A stretch of 64,000 nucleotides of DNA from Klebsormidium nitens. Lineage: Eukaryota > Streptophyta > Klebsormidiophyceae > Klebsormidiales > Klebsormidiaceae. Below the pieces are notes generated by a model that did no database searches, was not told the DNA's origin, and saw only the letters and a program-made list of their open reading frames with translations. Position numbers and translations under genes: made by a program. The DNA is taken from NCBI GenBank assembly GCA_000708835.1, contig DF237227.1:49802-113801 (forward strand). Direction: 5' to 3'. Shown here piece after piece: positions 35,209-48,700 of the stretch; the stretch's first letter is position 1; the number at the start of each line of letters is the position of its first letter.

Positions 35209-38200
35209 GAGTGTTAGACCATAGGACACAAATGTGAGAGCTTAGGAACTGACTGATAGGAGAAGAACGGGGGCCAAGTAAAGAGCCGGCCCGTTTTGGG
35301 ACCATGTTGTATCATGCTTGATCGGCAGGGAATCAGGCCAGCGGCTTGAACACAAACGAGACTCGCACTTGCAGCCGACAATTTTCCAGAGTGGCGGCAA
35401 GCTGCCCATATGAGTTGGTCTGGTTAGCCCGGACGAAATAATTCTTTTGATAGTCTAGGTGAGGATGTCCGGCCGTAAGGGGGACATCGCTGTACCATGA
35501 ACACAACCTTAACACGTCTGGAAGGAGTGGAACAAAGGTGTCCACTCCTGAGTTCTAATCATCAAGTTTGATTGACATAACATTCTTTCTCTTTCCGACA
35601 TCCGCAAGCAGATTGAAGCAGCTCCCCCTCAACTTTCACATGCAAGCAAGTCGATATGCAAAGCTTTCTAATGTTCTCATTCGAAAGTTTAAATCCGTAT
35701 TGAGTCATGCAAACATGATGCAATGGTTGCTTCTTAAGTACGACTATCCATACTTATTGTTATCATGGTCCATCCGATCGATCGACGACCATGATTGACA
35801 ACTCTCTGTACGCATTGCGTCGTCAAACCTGGATGGAAGTTCACCACCCTCGGTAGTCAGGTTGCACCGTCTCGCTGAGGCCTAGATTGATCTTAGGCAG
35901 AATTTGACATGCTAGCAGTCCGGCGTTGATACATCGAAATCGTGATTGAGTATAATGATCATGGCATGTGCACCGTCTTCCCTAGGATCCATTGTTTCTG
36001 AAAAGTTGATTCCTTAAGAACGGTCCATGCGCAGCAATTGTTCACTGCCAACATGCGGCTTGCGTTTCGATGTTGACGACCACTTGCACCGAATAGCAAT
36101 CGTGACAATTCCACAGGCCGCTGCAATTGATAGTCATTTGTGCTCCGGGACTCCGGGAGCTTCGGCCCCTCAAATCACGCGATATTCTTATTGCTGTATC
36201 TTGACACCAACCGTTGATCTTGCTGTAAAACTTGGACGTGATATTCTTGCGCAAGTAGAGAGCTTGCCTTTATCCCGATCCTACAGTGCCACCTGTCCAC
36301 ACATTCGACACTCCGGGTGTGTCGAAGTGTCATGCAACTCATTTTCTGCATGTGCGCTCCAACGAGGCCCTCACAGAAGCCGTTGCATCTCATGTTCCAC
36401 AGAAACAGCCAAAGCTAACTTTGGCACAGACTACGTCTTCAAAAGAATGCTCAATCGTCCGATCGTCCGAAAACCGAGCCCCCACTGTTCCATGTAGATT
36501 GTACATCTTGTAACTCATTTGAATCACCGAGGGCGCAGAAACCGAATCACAAGGCTCCCGAGGTCGCTCGAAGCCCTAATGCACTGCAGCAAACGAACGA
36601 TTGGAATTTGGGCCCGCAGAAGGACAAAAGTGACGGCCTGCACGAGGGATGCCTAGTACCTTCTGATGACGTATATTGCCAACACTGGCTATACAGGACA
36701 TGACTGTGGCGGACGCTTCGAAGAAACACACAAGCACTTGGCCGCCGCCAAAGAGCACGGAGGAACGAAAGGACAGTAAGAGGAGTTTCAAGTTTCTGGA
36801 GCCAACAAGGAATCTGGCGACCACTCCGACGATGCTAACTTCGGGATGCTAAGGTTCATGAACATTAGTATATGACCGTGAGCCGCTATTTAATATCGTA
36901 ACAAGATAACAAAAGTCTGCGAGAGCTTCCAAGGCCTGTCACTTTCCCATTACTTCGTTCGGAGCAGCGGATCAGGAGTCTTCCGCTAGAGCAGAGGCAT
37001 ACAAACTGCCAAAGGTGTAGTTACGAAGTACGGCGTATTAAGGCAGACCCTTGGAAAGTGACGTGGACAGTTTTGTACTGAGTCCACGGGGGCTACCTCG
37101 TCATGCTGACCCGCTGAAATATTAAGTGTCGGGTCATCCTTGTTCGTCGGCGGTCCTGATGCCAGGTCAATTTCGAGTCTGCAGTTCTGGCAACTTGCGA
37201 CAGACTTCGTCAACAACATATGACCCTTTTCTTGATTGTGTCAGATTGAAGCGGCCGAATAGGAATTGATGCGATTGCCAGATGATCCTTCCCTTTCCGG
37301 GAGACGAAAGTCCGGGTGCTAACGGAATCATGTCTTAGTACGAGGCCTTCAAGCTGGAAAACCTGGCTCACTGAGTCCACCAGACTTCGCAACTTCGGTC
37401 CGACTCACTGTCAGGACATCGTGGTGATTAGCACGTGCTGCATTCCAAAATAAGTTTTCGTTTTCCACTTTTGGTTGCGGACGTGGGTTTATACCTCACA
37501 AGAGCTCGGGCGTTCATGCGATGAGGAGCTGATCCGTTGCCTGTGCGAAGCTTCATTTGAGGCTACGTGGCGCTGAGGCCGTCGTTCAACGGTACTGAGT
37601 ATCACTTGTCATACGTGGCCACTTCGGACAGCGAGCTGAGTAAACGTAAGTAGCTTTTCGTGTGGTTGCGAGGACGACACTATGTTCTGAACGAAGTGCT
37701 GAGGTTCCGGGCAGGTTCTCAATGTCTTTAAAAGCCCCCTGACTTGCAGAGTCGCAGGCGTCCACACTGACTTGCCGAGTCAACTCATGTTCTGATTTCA
37801 TTCAACCTGTCTTTCGAAGAAGCGAACTGCTGCAATGGTCGGAAGCCTAGTGCAGGGGATCGAAGCACAGCTAGTCGTCACTGGTGACTCGTCTCCAGTG
37901 CTTATAACGTGCGGGCCTGTCACGATATACATATTGCTTCTGATCAAGCCCGCCTAAAGAAGCTGCGAACAATCGACTCTCTCACCGAGATCAGGAAGAC
38001 CTGGGCGGTTAGAAAAAGGTAGTATATTGGAGGCGGAAAGCCGAAAAAGGGTCGAAGGAGGGCTTCTTGGTTTTAAAGTGCATTGAAAAGGTCGCGCAAT
38101 CTTCTAAGTGGGTGAAGAAGATTGCGGTTCGACGGAACCTGGACCACCATTGAAACAAACTTGTGACAGAGCCAGACCTAGCTCAATTTTCTCAATTTTG

Positions 38201-39746
38201 AGAATTCAAACCAAAAGTCATGGGGGAACCACAACGGCCCGTGACTTAGGCTTCACAATCGATACATCGATAGCAAAACTCTGCCAAAGAAGCTCGTTCC
38301 AGAATTAGATTTCAAAAGGAACGGCCTGTGTACTTTTGGGTAGTAGTCGGACCAGATTGCTAGTGTTGCACGGGGCCAGTAGCCACGTCCACTTTGAATG
38401 CAGAAGAGCAGTGAGGTGGATTAGGCCCGGATTAAGTGTCAAGTTGAAGTACCGTTGAAATTTACAAAGTTGCACATTTATTGGTCACTTGATTTCCCCA
38501 GCAATTTGTCAAATTGTCAGATTGTCATAATGTCACCTCGGTGAGCTACTACAAAACTCAGTCAAACAGCTTAGGTACTTCGGCCCTCTGAAGGGCCCAC
38601 TAGTGGGCCTAATTTGTATCCGCAATGCAACTTGGAGAGTGGAACATTGCCAGGCACGTAGTGACGAGCCGCGGGCGGCCGAGGCTGCGAGGCTACTGCC
38701 CGTGACTCTGTTACGTCACCCTGATTGAGTGACACTGGTCGTATAGTAAGGTTCCCATGTTCAGCCGAGACCTCACCGCCGGGATAATTGTCAGCGGGCA
38801 AACTAGTTATACGGTACGTTGTAGAATGCCCCGACTCTGGGGAACTGGCTGGAAACACTAGAACGCTAAAATGCAAGCGGAATGGGAGCGGAACTCGGAT
38901 CACTCCCCCGGAGGGCCGGGGGGGTCCCTGGCGTGAGCAGTGCCCATGGATACGGTATTATGCTGTCCACGGCTCCAGTATACCAGTGCTGCACGCTGGC
39001 GCCACTAGACCATACCAGACTCTCATGACTCTGGTGCTCTTGTGCGTCTAGACAGCACACGACAATGATGCACATTGCACGCCGCACGCGGGATGCCGTC
39101 ATATTGCACATGGTGCTTGGGGGCACCGGACCGGCATAGGCTTCTGGTCTCATCCCCTTCACGCGCGGATCCATCGCCTCCAGAAGCAGCCTTGTGGCCA
39201 CGGGCCAATATGCTTGCATCTTCCAGATTCTCTCGGCCCACGTCGGCCACAAGAAGTGGATATTTCCCGGGGTTGTGGGTCTCGCACGAGATTCGCCGAA
39301 AAGCAGCTGCTTCACGTGAAGTTCCGACGTTTGACCGCCCCCGGTCGCGCAACTGGTTTGACTTTTCGTCACTCGTACAGTGTCGTACTTACTTCGTCTG
39401 ATCGCAAACAGAAGGTCAATCATGACCGTACGGTCAACCGAAGGCTTCGAACTTCGAACTTCGAAGTTGGGATTCCGGAACGGCCGCGGTAAGGGTTGGG
39501 CCTTGAAAGCCCGCGGTAATGGTATATGGTATGCAGCAAAAATGCATCCGCACTGCATTGTTTCGCTCAGTTTCGCTGGACATGCTTTTTCCTGAGCCAG
39601 AAACTTTCTGAGAGTCAGGAGTCCAGGGACGCTCTGACTCCTGAGTTTCTGTTAGAACGTCTTGTGGCTGTGGCAGGGACTCGCTTGGAGACTCGACTTT
39701 TTAGCACTCACATATGGGCGCCCACAATTAGGCTTGAACCCAAATC
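35209..39746. other. Intergenic region without a convincing gene
   Basis: About 4.5 kb with no joinable exons that I can recognise. The longest frame is 230 codons on the minus strand (38866-39558); it has overlapping open frames on the other strand and no protein-like motif. Ordinary mixed-composition sequence otherwise. The last 150 bases before TSR1 contain the stem-loop at 39598-39651. Confidence 0.55.
39598..39651. promoter_or_regulatory. Imperfect stem-loop just upstream of TSR1
   Basis: CAGAAACT and CAGGAGTC, interrupted by ten bases on the left arm, pair with GACTCCTGAGTTTCTG on the right arm. The structure ends 95 bases before the TSR1 start codon, in the probable promoter or 5' UTR. 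A role is inferred from position only. Confidence 0.4.
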
Positions 39747-42700
39747 ATGGCGCCCACTGCCCAGAAGAACAAGTCGCACAAGGCGCGCTTCGCCTCCAAG
39801 GGCCAGCGCCACAAGCACAAGGTCGCCAAGGAGACCGTTGCCACCGGAGCGTCCGCCGTCCACCGGTCGGGGAAGAGCTCCAATGTGAACCGGGCGCAGC
39901 GGTTGCAGCAGGCAAAAAATGCGAGGGATCACCGCAGGGCGGACGCTCTGCTGGAGAAGCGGACGGGGGGCGGGTCCGGCGGCGCGCCTAAGCTGATTGT
40001 GAGTGGTGTAGTCTATGGAGGTTTGAAAGATGATTATGAACTTTGGCGCTGAAGTTTGTACTCTGCAGCTTTTGCTGCCGGGAATCAGAGGGGCGGGCGC
40101 TGCATGGCAACGGTTTCGTTGTCGGTGGTAAAGGTGTTGGCCCAGTGGCGCCGTGCATGAAACCGCAACATTTTGAGGCCAGAGGTAGACTGGCAAGGTC
40201 TTGTTTGTGAGGATGGCGTCTGATGTTTTTCTTTCTGTTTCTGTCATAAGGTGGAGTTTCGTGGGATCTTGCACGGGGTTTGCTTTGGTGGCATTAGTGG
40301 GTGCCTTTTCCGCGACGCAGCATATCGATGTTTAGAAGTGGGCACCATTTCATTGCTGAGGAGCGCACTTGAGAGGCCACATTTTGCTGGCAAATTTGTT
40401 TCTTCATAGTCATTATCTTTAACTCAGGGTTTAGGGTTTGAAACCCTAATGTTGTGGCCATGTGAATGAGAATCGCGAGGGTGCCGATAGTTGCCATACT
40501 GTATGCAGCTTTTGACTGATGGAGGCGCGGTTGAATATGGTCATTTTGATGGTGGTGCTTTGTCCGAGCTCTGTAGCATCGCTCGCTGCGCACATTCATG
40601 AGATTAATGCTGCTCTGCTGCTGCTCCGTCTTGTCCACACCACCTCCCATCGCCGCAATCAATTGAATGTTCCAACTACTATTGCTTTCGTTTACACCGC
40701 TGTCATTAGCTCTGAGAGTGAGTCAAGCCTGTAGTCCTCAGCAGAGTCTGTAGGGCCAGGCAACTTTTTGATCCCGGGTGCTCGAAACAAGAGCCCAGGG
40801 TTCTCTTGCAAGTTAGGAAGCTTCTTTCCAGTGAGCTTTCTTTCCTGTTCAGGAAGAGGTCGAGCTCATTTTTAGGATTTCAGAAAGACCCCTTGACTCA
40901 CACCCGCTTTGATCCAGTCCTTGAGCCCAACGCCTTGCACCAATCCAATGCCCCCTTTCTGCAGGTGCTTGTCTCGCTATCCGGCTCAGTAAACGTCTCC
41001 GCAATCAAGAAGGCCCTTATCCAGGGGGCCACAGAGAGGGTCGCCGGAGCGCCCCCGAAGCAGGACGATGCAATGGAAGGAGTTCAGTCGGAGGGCGCGG
41101 AAATGGGCGTCGAGGGGGCAATCAAGGGAGTGGGCGGTCAAATGACGGTCTCCCTGCACAAGCACAAAGCGCGGATCTCGGTTGTGGAGGCGCCGGGAGA
41201 TATTCTGGGTTGTCTGGAAGCTGCAAAGGTGAGGCTTGAATTGCAGCGAGGTGATTCCGGTTGCACTAGACCACGGTGTGGTTCATCTGGAGAGTAGTGA
41301 GGACCAGATCGAGTCGACCTTTTTGACTCCTTTGTTCGCAATCAAATTTTCTGGGGGGATTTATGTGATGCTCAAACATAAGTCGGACCGCGATAATCGC
41401 GACTCGGCAGTGCGGGCATTCGTGGGGACGAGCTGATTGCGATTGTGCATGACAAAGAAACTGAGGCGGCAGAGGATCCGTTACGCTAGTTGAAGAGATT
41501 GTTGAGAGTACTTATCTTGTCAAGCGATCCGTGTGAATAGGTGTACTTTTGGGGTGGTATCTGTACTGGAGTCTGGCCATATCGACTCACTTCTTGAATC
41601 GTGGCGAGTCTTTCGACACACGCTCCGATCTGGTAAATCCAACCACTTGCTTTGACAGGTGGCAGATATTGTGGCGTTTGTGACGCCAGCAGAGGGTGCT
41701 CACATCGACGAGCAGGGCCGGGAGCTCCTTACTGTACTTCGAGCGCTCGGCCTCCCGGCTACCACTGGATTTATCCAGGTGGGTGTCTTTCTACCCGAGG
41801 GAACTGATCCGCTGAGAAGGGCCGGCAGAGAACTACATCCTTCTGCCAACTTTCGCGACTTAAACGAAATATCTACCCAGTAATTGAGGACACTGTGTTG
41901 TTGCGGAACGGGGTTTGCAGCCTGTTTTAATACTATCAAATTGCAAAGCATGTGTATCGAGTTTCAAAACTTTGAATGGTCGACTCGCAGAATCTGACGA
42001 ACGCTCCCGGAAGAGCTGGTCCCTTTAGAGCTGCAATTCCTTTTCCAACAATACCACACTGCTCGGACGACTCTCTGACCTGCATCCAGGAGCCGTCTGC
42101 GAATGACGAGTTAAAGGGGTTGATGCATATTATGAAGCGGCAGCGAACATGTTTCTTCCGTTGACGCCTGAGTTTGAAGGGGCATTCTGGAGGGTCGAGA
42201 CGAGGCGGATGTGGGTTATAGCAGCGGGCTGCTTCATTTACATGTTGGCCTAATTCAGTAAAAGGGCCGGGTTTACTAAGCTAACCACCCTTGGACGGGT
42301 GGGGTTTGTTTGGGGGTTTAGAGTGGGTTCGGTGCGGAGCAGATAAATTGTTGGGTTAGTTTGGAGCTTCTCGTACCTGGCTCTTACTATACCAAAACTA
42401 AGCCGTATTCTGTTTACAGGGTCTTGATAGTGTACCCTTGAAGCGGCGCGGCGAGGCCAAGAAGGCGGCAGTTGCGGCGCTCCAGGGGCAACTAGGGGTG
42501 GACCTCAAAGTGCACGCTGCAGACACGCCAGAGGACTTCACGCAGGTGAGGCTGACTGCTGCTCTGCCTAGAGGGCAACGTTTCAACGGGAAGTTCGCAA
42601 GTTTGGGACAGCGCTTTTTGCTTTTTGCTTTTTGCTTTTGCTTATCGGTTTTCGCTTTTGTTTCTGCTTTTTGAGGCAACTGGGTCAAGAGCTTTTGTTG

Positions 42701-45700
42701 ATCATGGCACTGCCTCAGGAGAAGAGTCCGGTCTTTGTGCTGCACTTTTTCCTGTCCTCCTGTTCACTTCGACGGTTGAAACAGATTGTTGGCGGCTTTG
42801 GAATCCCCTCTTAGCGTTCTTCAAGGTCTTTTCTCCATTTTCTCTAGCCTCTCGAGAGTGCACTTTTGGAGATGCCCCCTACAAAAATTTCCGTTGGTAT
42901 TCTAGTCTCGGCAAATTGTCTGATCTCTAATGCAGTGAAATGCCACACCGGCTTGAGACATTACCGTTTGGATTACAATCAGCGGCCAGTAAGAAAGCTG
43001 CAGGGGCCTTCTCTGATTACGGGCATCGTCTCCCTTTGGCTGACATCTGATCGGCTGACGGGTTTGCATTGTGCTTCCAGCTGCTACGCCACCTGTCCGA
43101 GCTCCGCCTCTCTCCCCCCGTCTGGCGCAACCAACGGCCGTACGTGGTCGTCGAAAAGCTCGCCTTCCGGCCGTCCGATGTCCCATCCGACGGCCCAGAT
43201 ACGTCCGGCGGAACGTTACTCGTCTCCGGTTACCTCCGTGCCCGCTCGCTACGACCGGGACAGCTTGTCCACGTGGCAGGACTGGGCGACTGCCAGCTGG
43301 CGCAAATCGACGGCCCGGAAGATCCTTGTCCGGTAGGGCAGCATAGAAACAAGGCGGGGGGGGCGATGGACGTGGAAAATGGGGGAGGCGAAGCGAGGGT
43401 TTTGGGGGTGGCGGGGCCGGGCGATCTGGAGCCGTTCATCACGGAAAACGATCCGGATCCGACGGCCGGGGAGCAGACTTGGCCGACGGAAGAGGAGTTA
43501 GCGAGTGCGGAGCAAGAAAGGCAGCAAAGGATGGCGGCGAAGAAGCACAAACGAAAAGTCGCAAAAGGAACGTCGGAATATCAGGTGCGTCCAAAATACT
43601 GTTGCCCAGTCATAACTAAAGCATCAGAAGGGCGTCTTCACTCATGTTTGGAAAGTATATGAGAATCTTAATCAAATTCACGCGGAATTCTGGTTGTAGC
43701 AAAAGAAAAGATTGCTCACTAAGGAAGAAATTGTCAAAGGCTGCTCGGATTGTTGATGAGAGCAAGGGGGGAGACTACGGCAGAATGCGGACAGGCGCAC
43801 TGCCGGAAAAAGCCAATGCTTTGCCGGGCAAGCAGCTTCGTTGTCGCGAGTATCCAGCCTAAGTAAGTGCTTGGTTGCGTTTTCGACCGCTGGCCGCTTG
43901 GAATATCGACGAGAGCGAGGGAGGAGGAAGACGAAGATGCTGACGAGGCAGAGGACAAATGCAATTGTCGCCTCTGCCCAAGATCAAGCACTTCTCATCT
44001 CATTGCATTTTCCAAGCGAGGACTCCTCTTGACGCTTTCTTCTCGGCCGCTTGGATTGTGAATGAGAGCGAGGGTGACGCGAACGAAGAAGCTGACCTGG
44101 CCAACAGACGCATTCAACAGTTGCTGTGAATCGGAATATGACCGTTGAGCAACGGCCTCTTTCTTTCCATTATTGAGACTTTTGTGACGTAAGCACTGTT
44201 CGTTTTCCAGGCCGCTTGGATCGTCGACGAGAGCGAAGGGGAGGAGGATGACGACGATGCTGACGTGGCCGACAAAGGGGAGGACGCGGCGATGGCGGAG
44301 GCGGGGCCCAGCGATGGCGGGTCCGACGCAGAAGATGACGTCAGCGAGGACGAGGCGGGGCGGGGCACGACATCAGGGCGCACGAGCGAGACGTGGCTGG
44401 GTGAGCAATCTGTCCTTCTGCTGTTCGATATTGAAAAAGGAATCTCTCTGAATCTATAAGGGAGGAACGCGACAATAAGAGGACGAGCGAGGGCTTGACA
44501 GCGCGAGGAGGAGCAGCATCTGGTGAAAGAAGCGACGTGCAGTGACGTCACCCTGATCATGATCTGATCAAGCATCAGCATGAACGGATGCCTTTTTTCG
44601 AGTGAACTGCTTAGATATACAGCAGAGGTATGGGACGGTGTGAGCTATAACGGAGGCCCGACGGCGCGCCAGCGCAAGGAGGAGCGACGGCCGCTGAAAC
44701 AAGCAGTGCCGAGGGACTCGCAAAGTAATCATGCTCCTCAATCAACCTTCTTGATTTATGTTCTCAGCACGGCGTTCCTTCTTCACAGGCGATGACGGTG
44801 ACGTCGTCGGCAAGGATAGGGGTCTGACCGTTCCTGAATGCGAGGAGGAGCGTTGGCGTCTGAAAGAGGCAGCCCGGGGCGACGAAGAGAGCCCTCGAAC
44901 CACTTACGTTTCTTTATCGCTTATCTAGACTTGAAAGACACACGTTTTGAGTTTGAGTGTCCCATCTTCAGAGGGGAGGAAGAGGACGACATGAGCGCGG
45001 ACGAGGGCTGACTGCTCCGCAACGTGAAGAAGAGCGGTGGCACTTACAAGAAGTTGTCGGTAATTTCAGGAACCTTGAGATGGACACCCTCTTTCATCGG
45101 CAACGTTTGTGAATGTTGAGTCCGAAGCTCTCATTTCACAGGCGAGAAAGGGGACGACATGAGCGAGGAGAAGGGCCTGCCGGCGCGGCTGCGTGAGGAG
45201 GAGCGGCGGCGGCTGAAAAGAAGAAGTGCGGGGCAACGAAGAAGCCTCAATCCGATCACGTAGTCTTTTGAAAATGACACACGCCCTGAGTATGAACATC
45301 TCATGTTCACAGGCGAGGAAGAAGAGAACGACATGAACGAAGACGAGGCCTGACGGCAGGGCAGCAAGAAGAAGAACGGCGCGGCTGAAAAGGAATTGTG
45401 GGGCAACGAAGAAGTCTTAATCCGATCACGCAGTCTTTCAAGATGACACACGCCCTGAGTATGAACAATTCGTGTTCACAGGCAGGGAAGTGGAGGGGTT
45501 GACCGCGAGCGAACGCCCGGAGGAGCGCCGGCTGTTAAAAGCAGCGCGGGGCACCGAAGGATGCCTCGAACCGATTACGCTTCTTAATCGCTTAAGCATC
45601 TTCGAATGACACACGTTCTGAGCCTAACGTTTCTTACTTCACAGGTGAGGAGGACGATGACATGAGCGAGGATGAGGGCCTGACGGCGCGGCAGCGCGAG

Positions 45701-48700
45701 GAAGAACGGCGGCGGCTGAAAGAGGCGGCGCAGGGCGACGAGGAGTTCCCGGACGAAGTGGACACGCCGATGGACGTGCCGGCGCGGCAGCGCTTCGCCA
45801 AGTACCGGGGACTCAAGAGCTTCCGGACCAGCCCCTGGGATCCCAAGGTGCGGCCGGGAAGCTTTAGGGGTTCCGACGTGTTTATTGAGTAGGGTTGGTT
45901 AAGCGGTGATTAAGTACTAGGGACTCAAGAGCTTCCGCACCAGCCCATGCGATTTCAAGGCGCGGTTGGAGATCCTCTAGGGGTTTAGAAGGTTCCGTTT
46001 AGTAGGGTTGGCTGAGAATCGCTCATTCGTTGCTGCCCAGAGCGTTTGCGGGTTCGGTGGGAGAGCGTACGCTCGCGCAGCTTGGTTCCTCGTTTCATAT
46101 TTGCGCTGTGCACTATCCTGCGGATGTCCCCCCCTCTTTCATCAAGTATTTGCCGGCTCTCCTCTCCTGCATTCAAATGCCAAATGTAAGGGTGCCTGAC
46201 ATTTTCAACCATCGAAACTTACCAATGCGGACAATGCTTAGACCTTTGTCTCAAGCCGCGGGCCCCAATCCTCACCTCCCTTGACCTGGCTTTCTCCTTT
46301 TTGCGCCTCTCCTTTCCTTCTTCATTCTTGTTGCGCCTCTCCTTTCTCTTCATTCTTGGTAGTTCAGGCTGCCCCCAATAGAAGGAGCCGTCTTGGAAGC
46401 CAACAAACCGGACTTCGACGATTGCTTCCTGCATTCATGTTCTGTGGCCAATCGTCTAATTTCCGTTTCCCCGCTTTTCGCAGGAGAGCCTCCCGCGCGA
46501 GTATGCGCGCATTTTCGCGTTCGACAACTTCCGGCGCACGCAGAAAGTGGTCCTCGCGCAACAGGTCAAAACGGACCGGGAGTCGCTCATCGTTCCGGGA
46601 ATGTACGTCCGGCTGCACCTCCTGATCCGGCCGGAGCAGCGGATTCCGGCGGAAGAGCTCGTCAGGCGGGCGGAAAGCGGAGCGGCGGGGCTGGTGACGG
46701 CCATCGGGCTGCTGCAGCACGAGACCAAGATGTCGGTCGTGCATTACAGGTGGGTTTGGGAAGGGTTTGCATCAAAACCCTGTAGTTTACTGGTTGATGC
46801 CGCCCTGAGCGGCCTTTTTTATATTTGGATCTACGTGGTAAAGACGGGCACTTATCAAAGGCCTGTGGCTTCAAGGTTCTGTGCAGTGGTTGTTTGCCAG
46901 TATCGGTCAAGAACTGGTCAAGAACGGAAATCCGAATTTGTATGAAAATTGCAGACTCCCAAGATCAGGACGGACGTGTCTGCTGGATCGGAAGTGCGGC
47001 ACTCTCCTGTCTGGTTGTCAAACGCAAATCTTAATCATATCAAAGACATCTCGCGAGTGTCTCCTATTGGATGGGACGCTGACTCGGTGTGTTCTTTGCG
47101 GGTGCAGCATAAGGAAGAGCGACGCATACACGGAGCCCGTCAAGTCCAAGTCGGAGCTCCTCTTCTACACCGGCCTCAGAAGTTTCAAAACTAGGTGAGA
47201 TTGCTCTCTTCCGCCGCCGTCAGATACTGCGATTTCCTCGATATGCATGTATGCATAATCAGTGTCGTCAGCCTTTTATTTTTCCGCTGGACTGCTGGTC
47301 GATGCGCGGCGCTTTGTTGTCTTCACTGAACTCGATGTTGGAACGGAGCCAAACAATGGACTAGAGGGATGGATGGGTAATTCTACACACTGGTCCAACT
47401 TTCTTGGGAACGATTGCTGACTGAAGCCCGTATATGGCGATCTCGCCAAGCGGAACGTTGAATCAGTAAGGAAAGCAAGATTTTCTGAACACACGGAATG
47501 AACCCTTGCAGGCCCGGATCTTTTGACATGACAAGCTGTACCTGTTTGTCAAGCGCCGCGAATTTAAGCAACAAAAGTACCACGTAGCAAAACTTTGGCT
47601 AGAAAGCAGGGCATGTGTTAGGTTCGTTTGCCAAATTCCGGATACGAATATCAAACACGGACCGACGAGAAAAGATAGCGTTGGAGCCATATTGAACAAA
47701 GGGCCGATCTTCGCAGGCCGCTCTTTTCGACGGACGACATGCAGATGGACAAGCATAAGTTCGAGCGCTTCCTGCACCCCGGGCGCTTCTCCGTCGCTAC
47801 CGTCTTCGCCCCGATCGCATTCCCACCGCTGCCGCTGCTGGTGTTCAAGGAGGGTGTGAACGGGCCGGAGCTGGTGGCCACGGGGGCGCAGCGCGAGGTC
47901 GACCCGGACAGGGTCATCCTGAAGAAGATTGTGCTCTCAGGGTGAGCCAGGCCGTTTTCCGCCGTTCCGCTTTCCGTCAGTTGCATCTCCGCTTTTCCGA
48001 ATGTGCTGTCCGGTTCCCGGTTCCGCGTGTCTGTTCCTTGTTTTCCGTACCTGTCTCCACTTTCTTGTTTCTTTTATCGGTGCCCCATTTTCTTGTCTCC
48101 ATTTTCGGTGCCCCATTCTCTTGTCTCCCCAAAGGATAGTGCTCTCGGGTTGAGCCGGGCCGTTTGCCGCCTTTCCGCTTTCCGTTTTCCAACGTTTCGC
48201 TCCGTGTCTCTGTTGCACCTTTGCCGCTTACCTTCCCTTTGTGCCCTTGCCTCCTTCATCTTTTCGCCTTTCTTCGGCTGCCCATGTCTCTGGCTCCCTT
48301 GAGAAACTCTTGCTCTCGTGGTGAGGCGCTCGGCTTGCTACCCATTCCGGAAACCGTTGCCCGGCGTCCCGTTTCGCGTCTTCTCGTTTCTCTTTCCGTA
48401 AGTTTCTACCCTGGGGATCGCTTCCCCGCAGGTACCCTCACCGCGTGCACAAGCGCAAGGCCGTTGTCCGCTTCATGGTCTTCACACACAAGTTTCTAAT
48501 CTACCCAAGTGACCAACGCGAAGAATCTGATAACCATTTGAACATGTTTCTGACCTCTAACATTCATGGCCGCAGGTACCCTTACTGCGTGCACAAACGT
48601 AAGGCGGTCGTCCGGTTTATGTCCTTAAACCGGCTGAGTTTCTAAACCAGTCGAATAGAAGACTTACAGCCCGAAATAAGTACTCAAACTACCCGGTTAA

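Noticed and set aside
38866-39558. 230-codon minus-strand open frame
   Set aside because: No recognisable motif, competing open frames on the plus strand, and no splice partners. Probably chance in GC-rich DNA.
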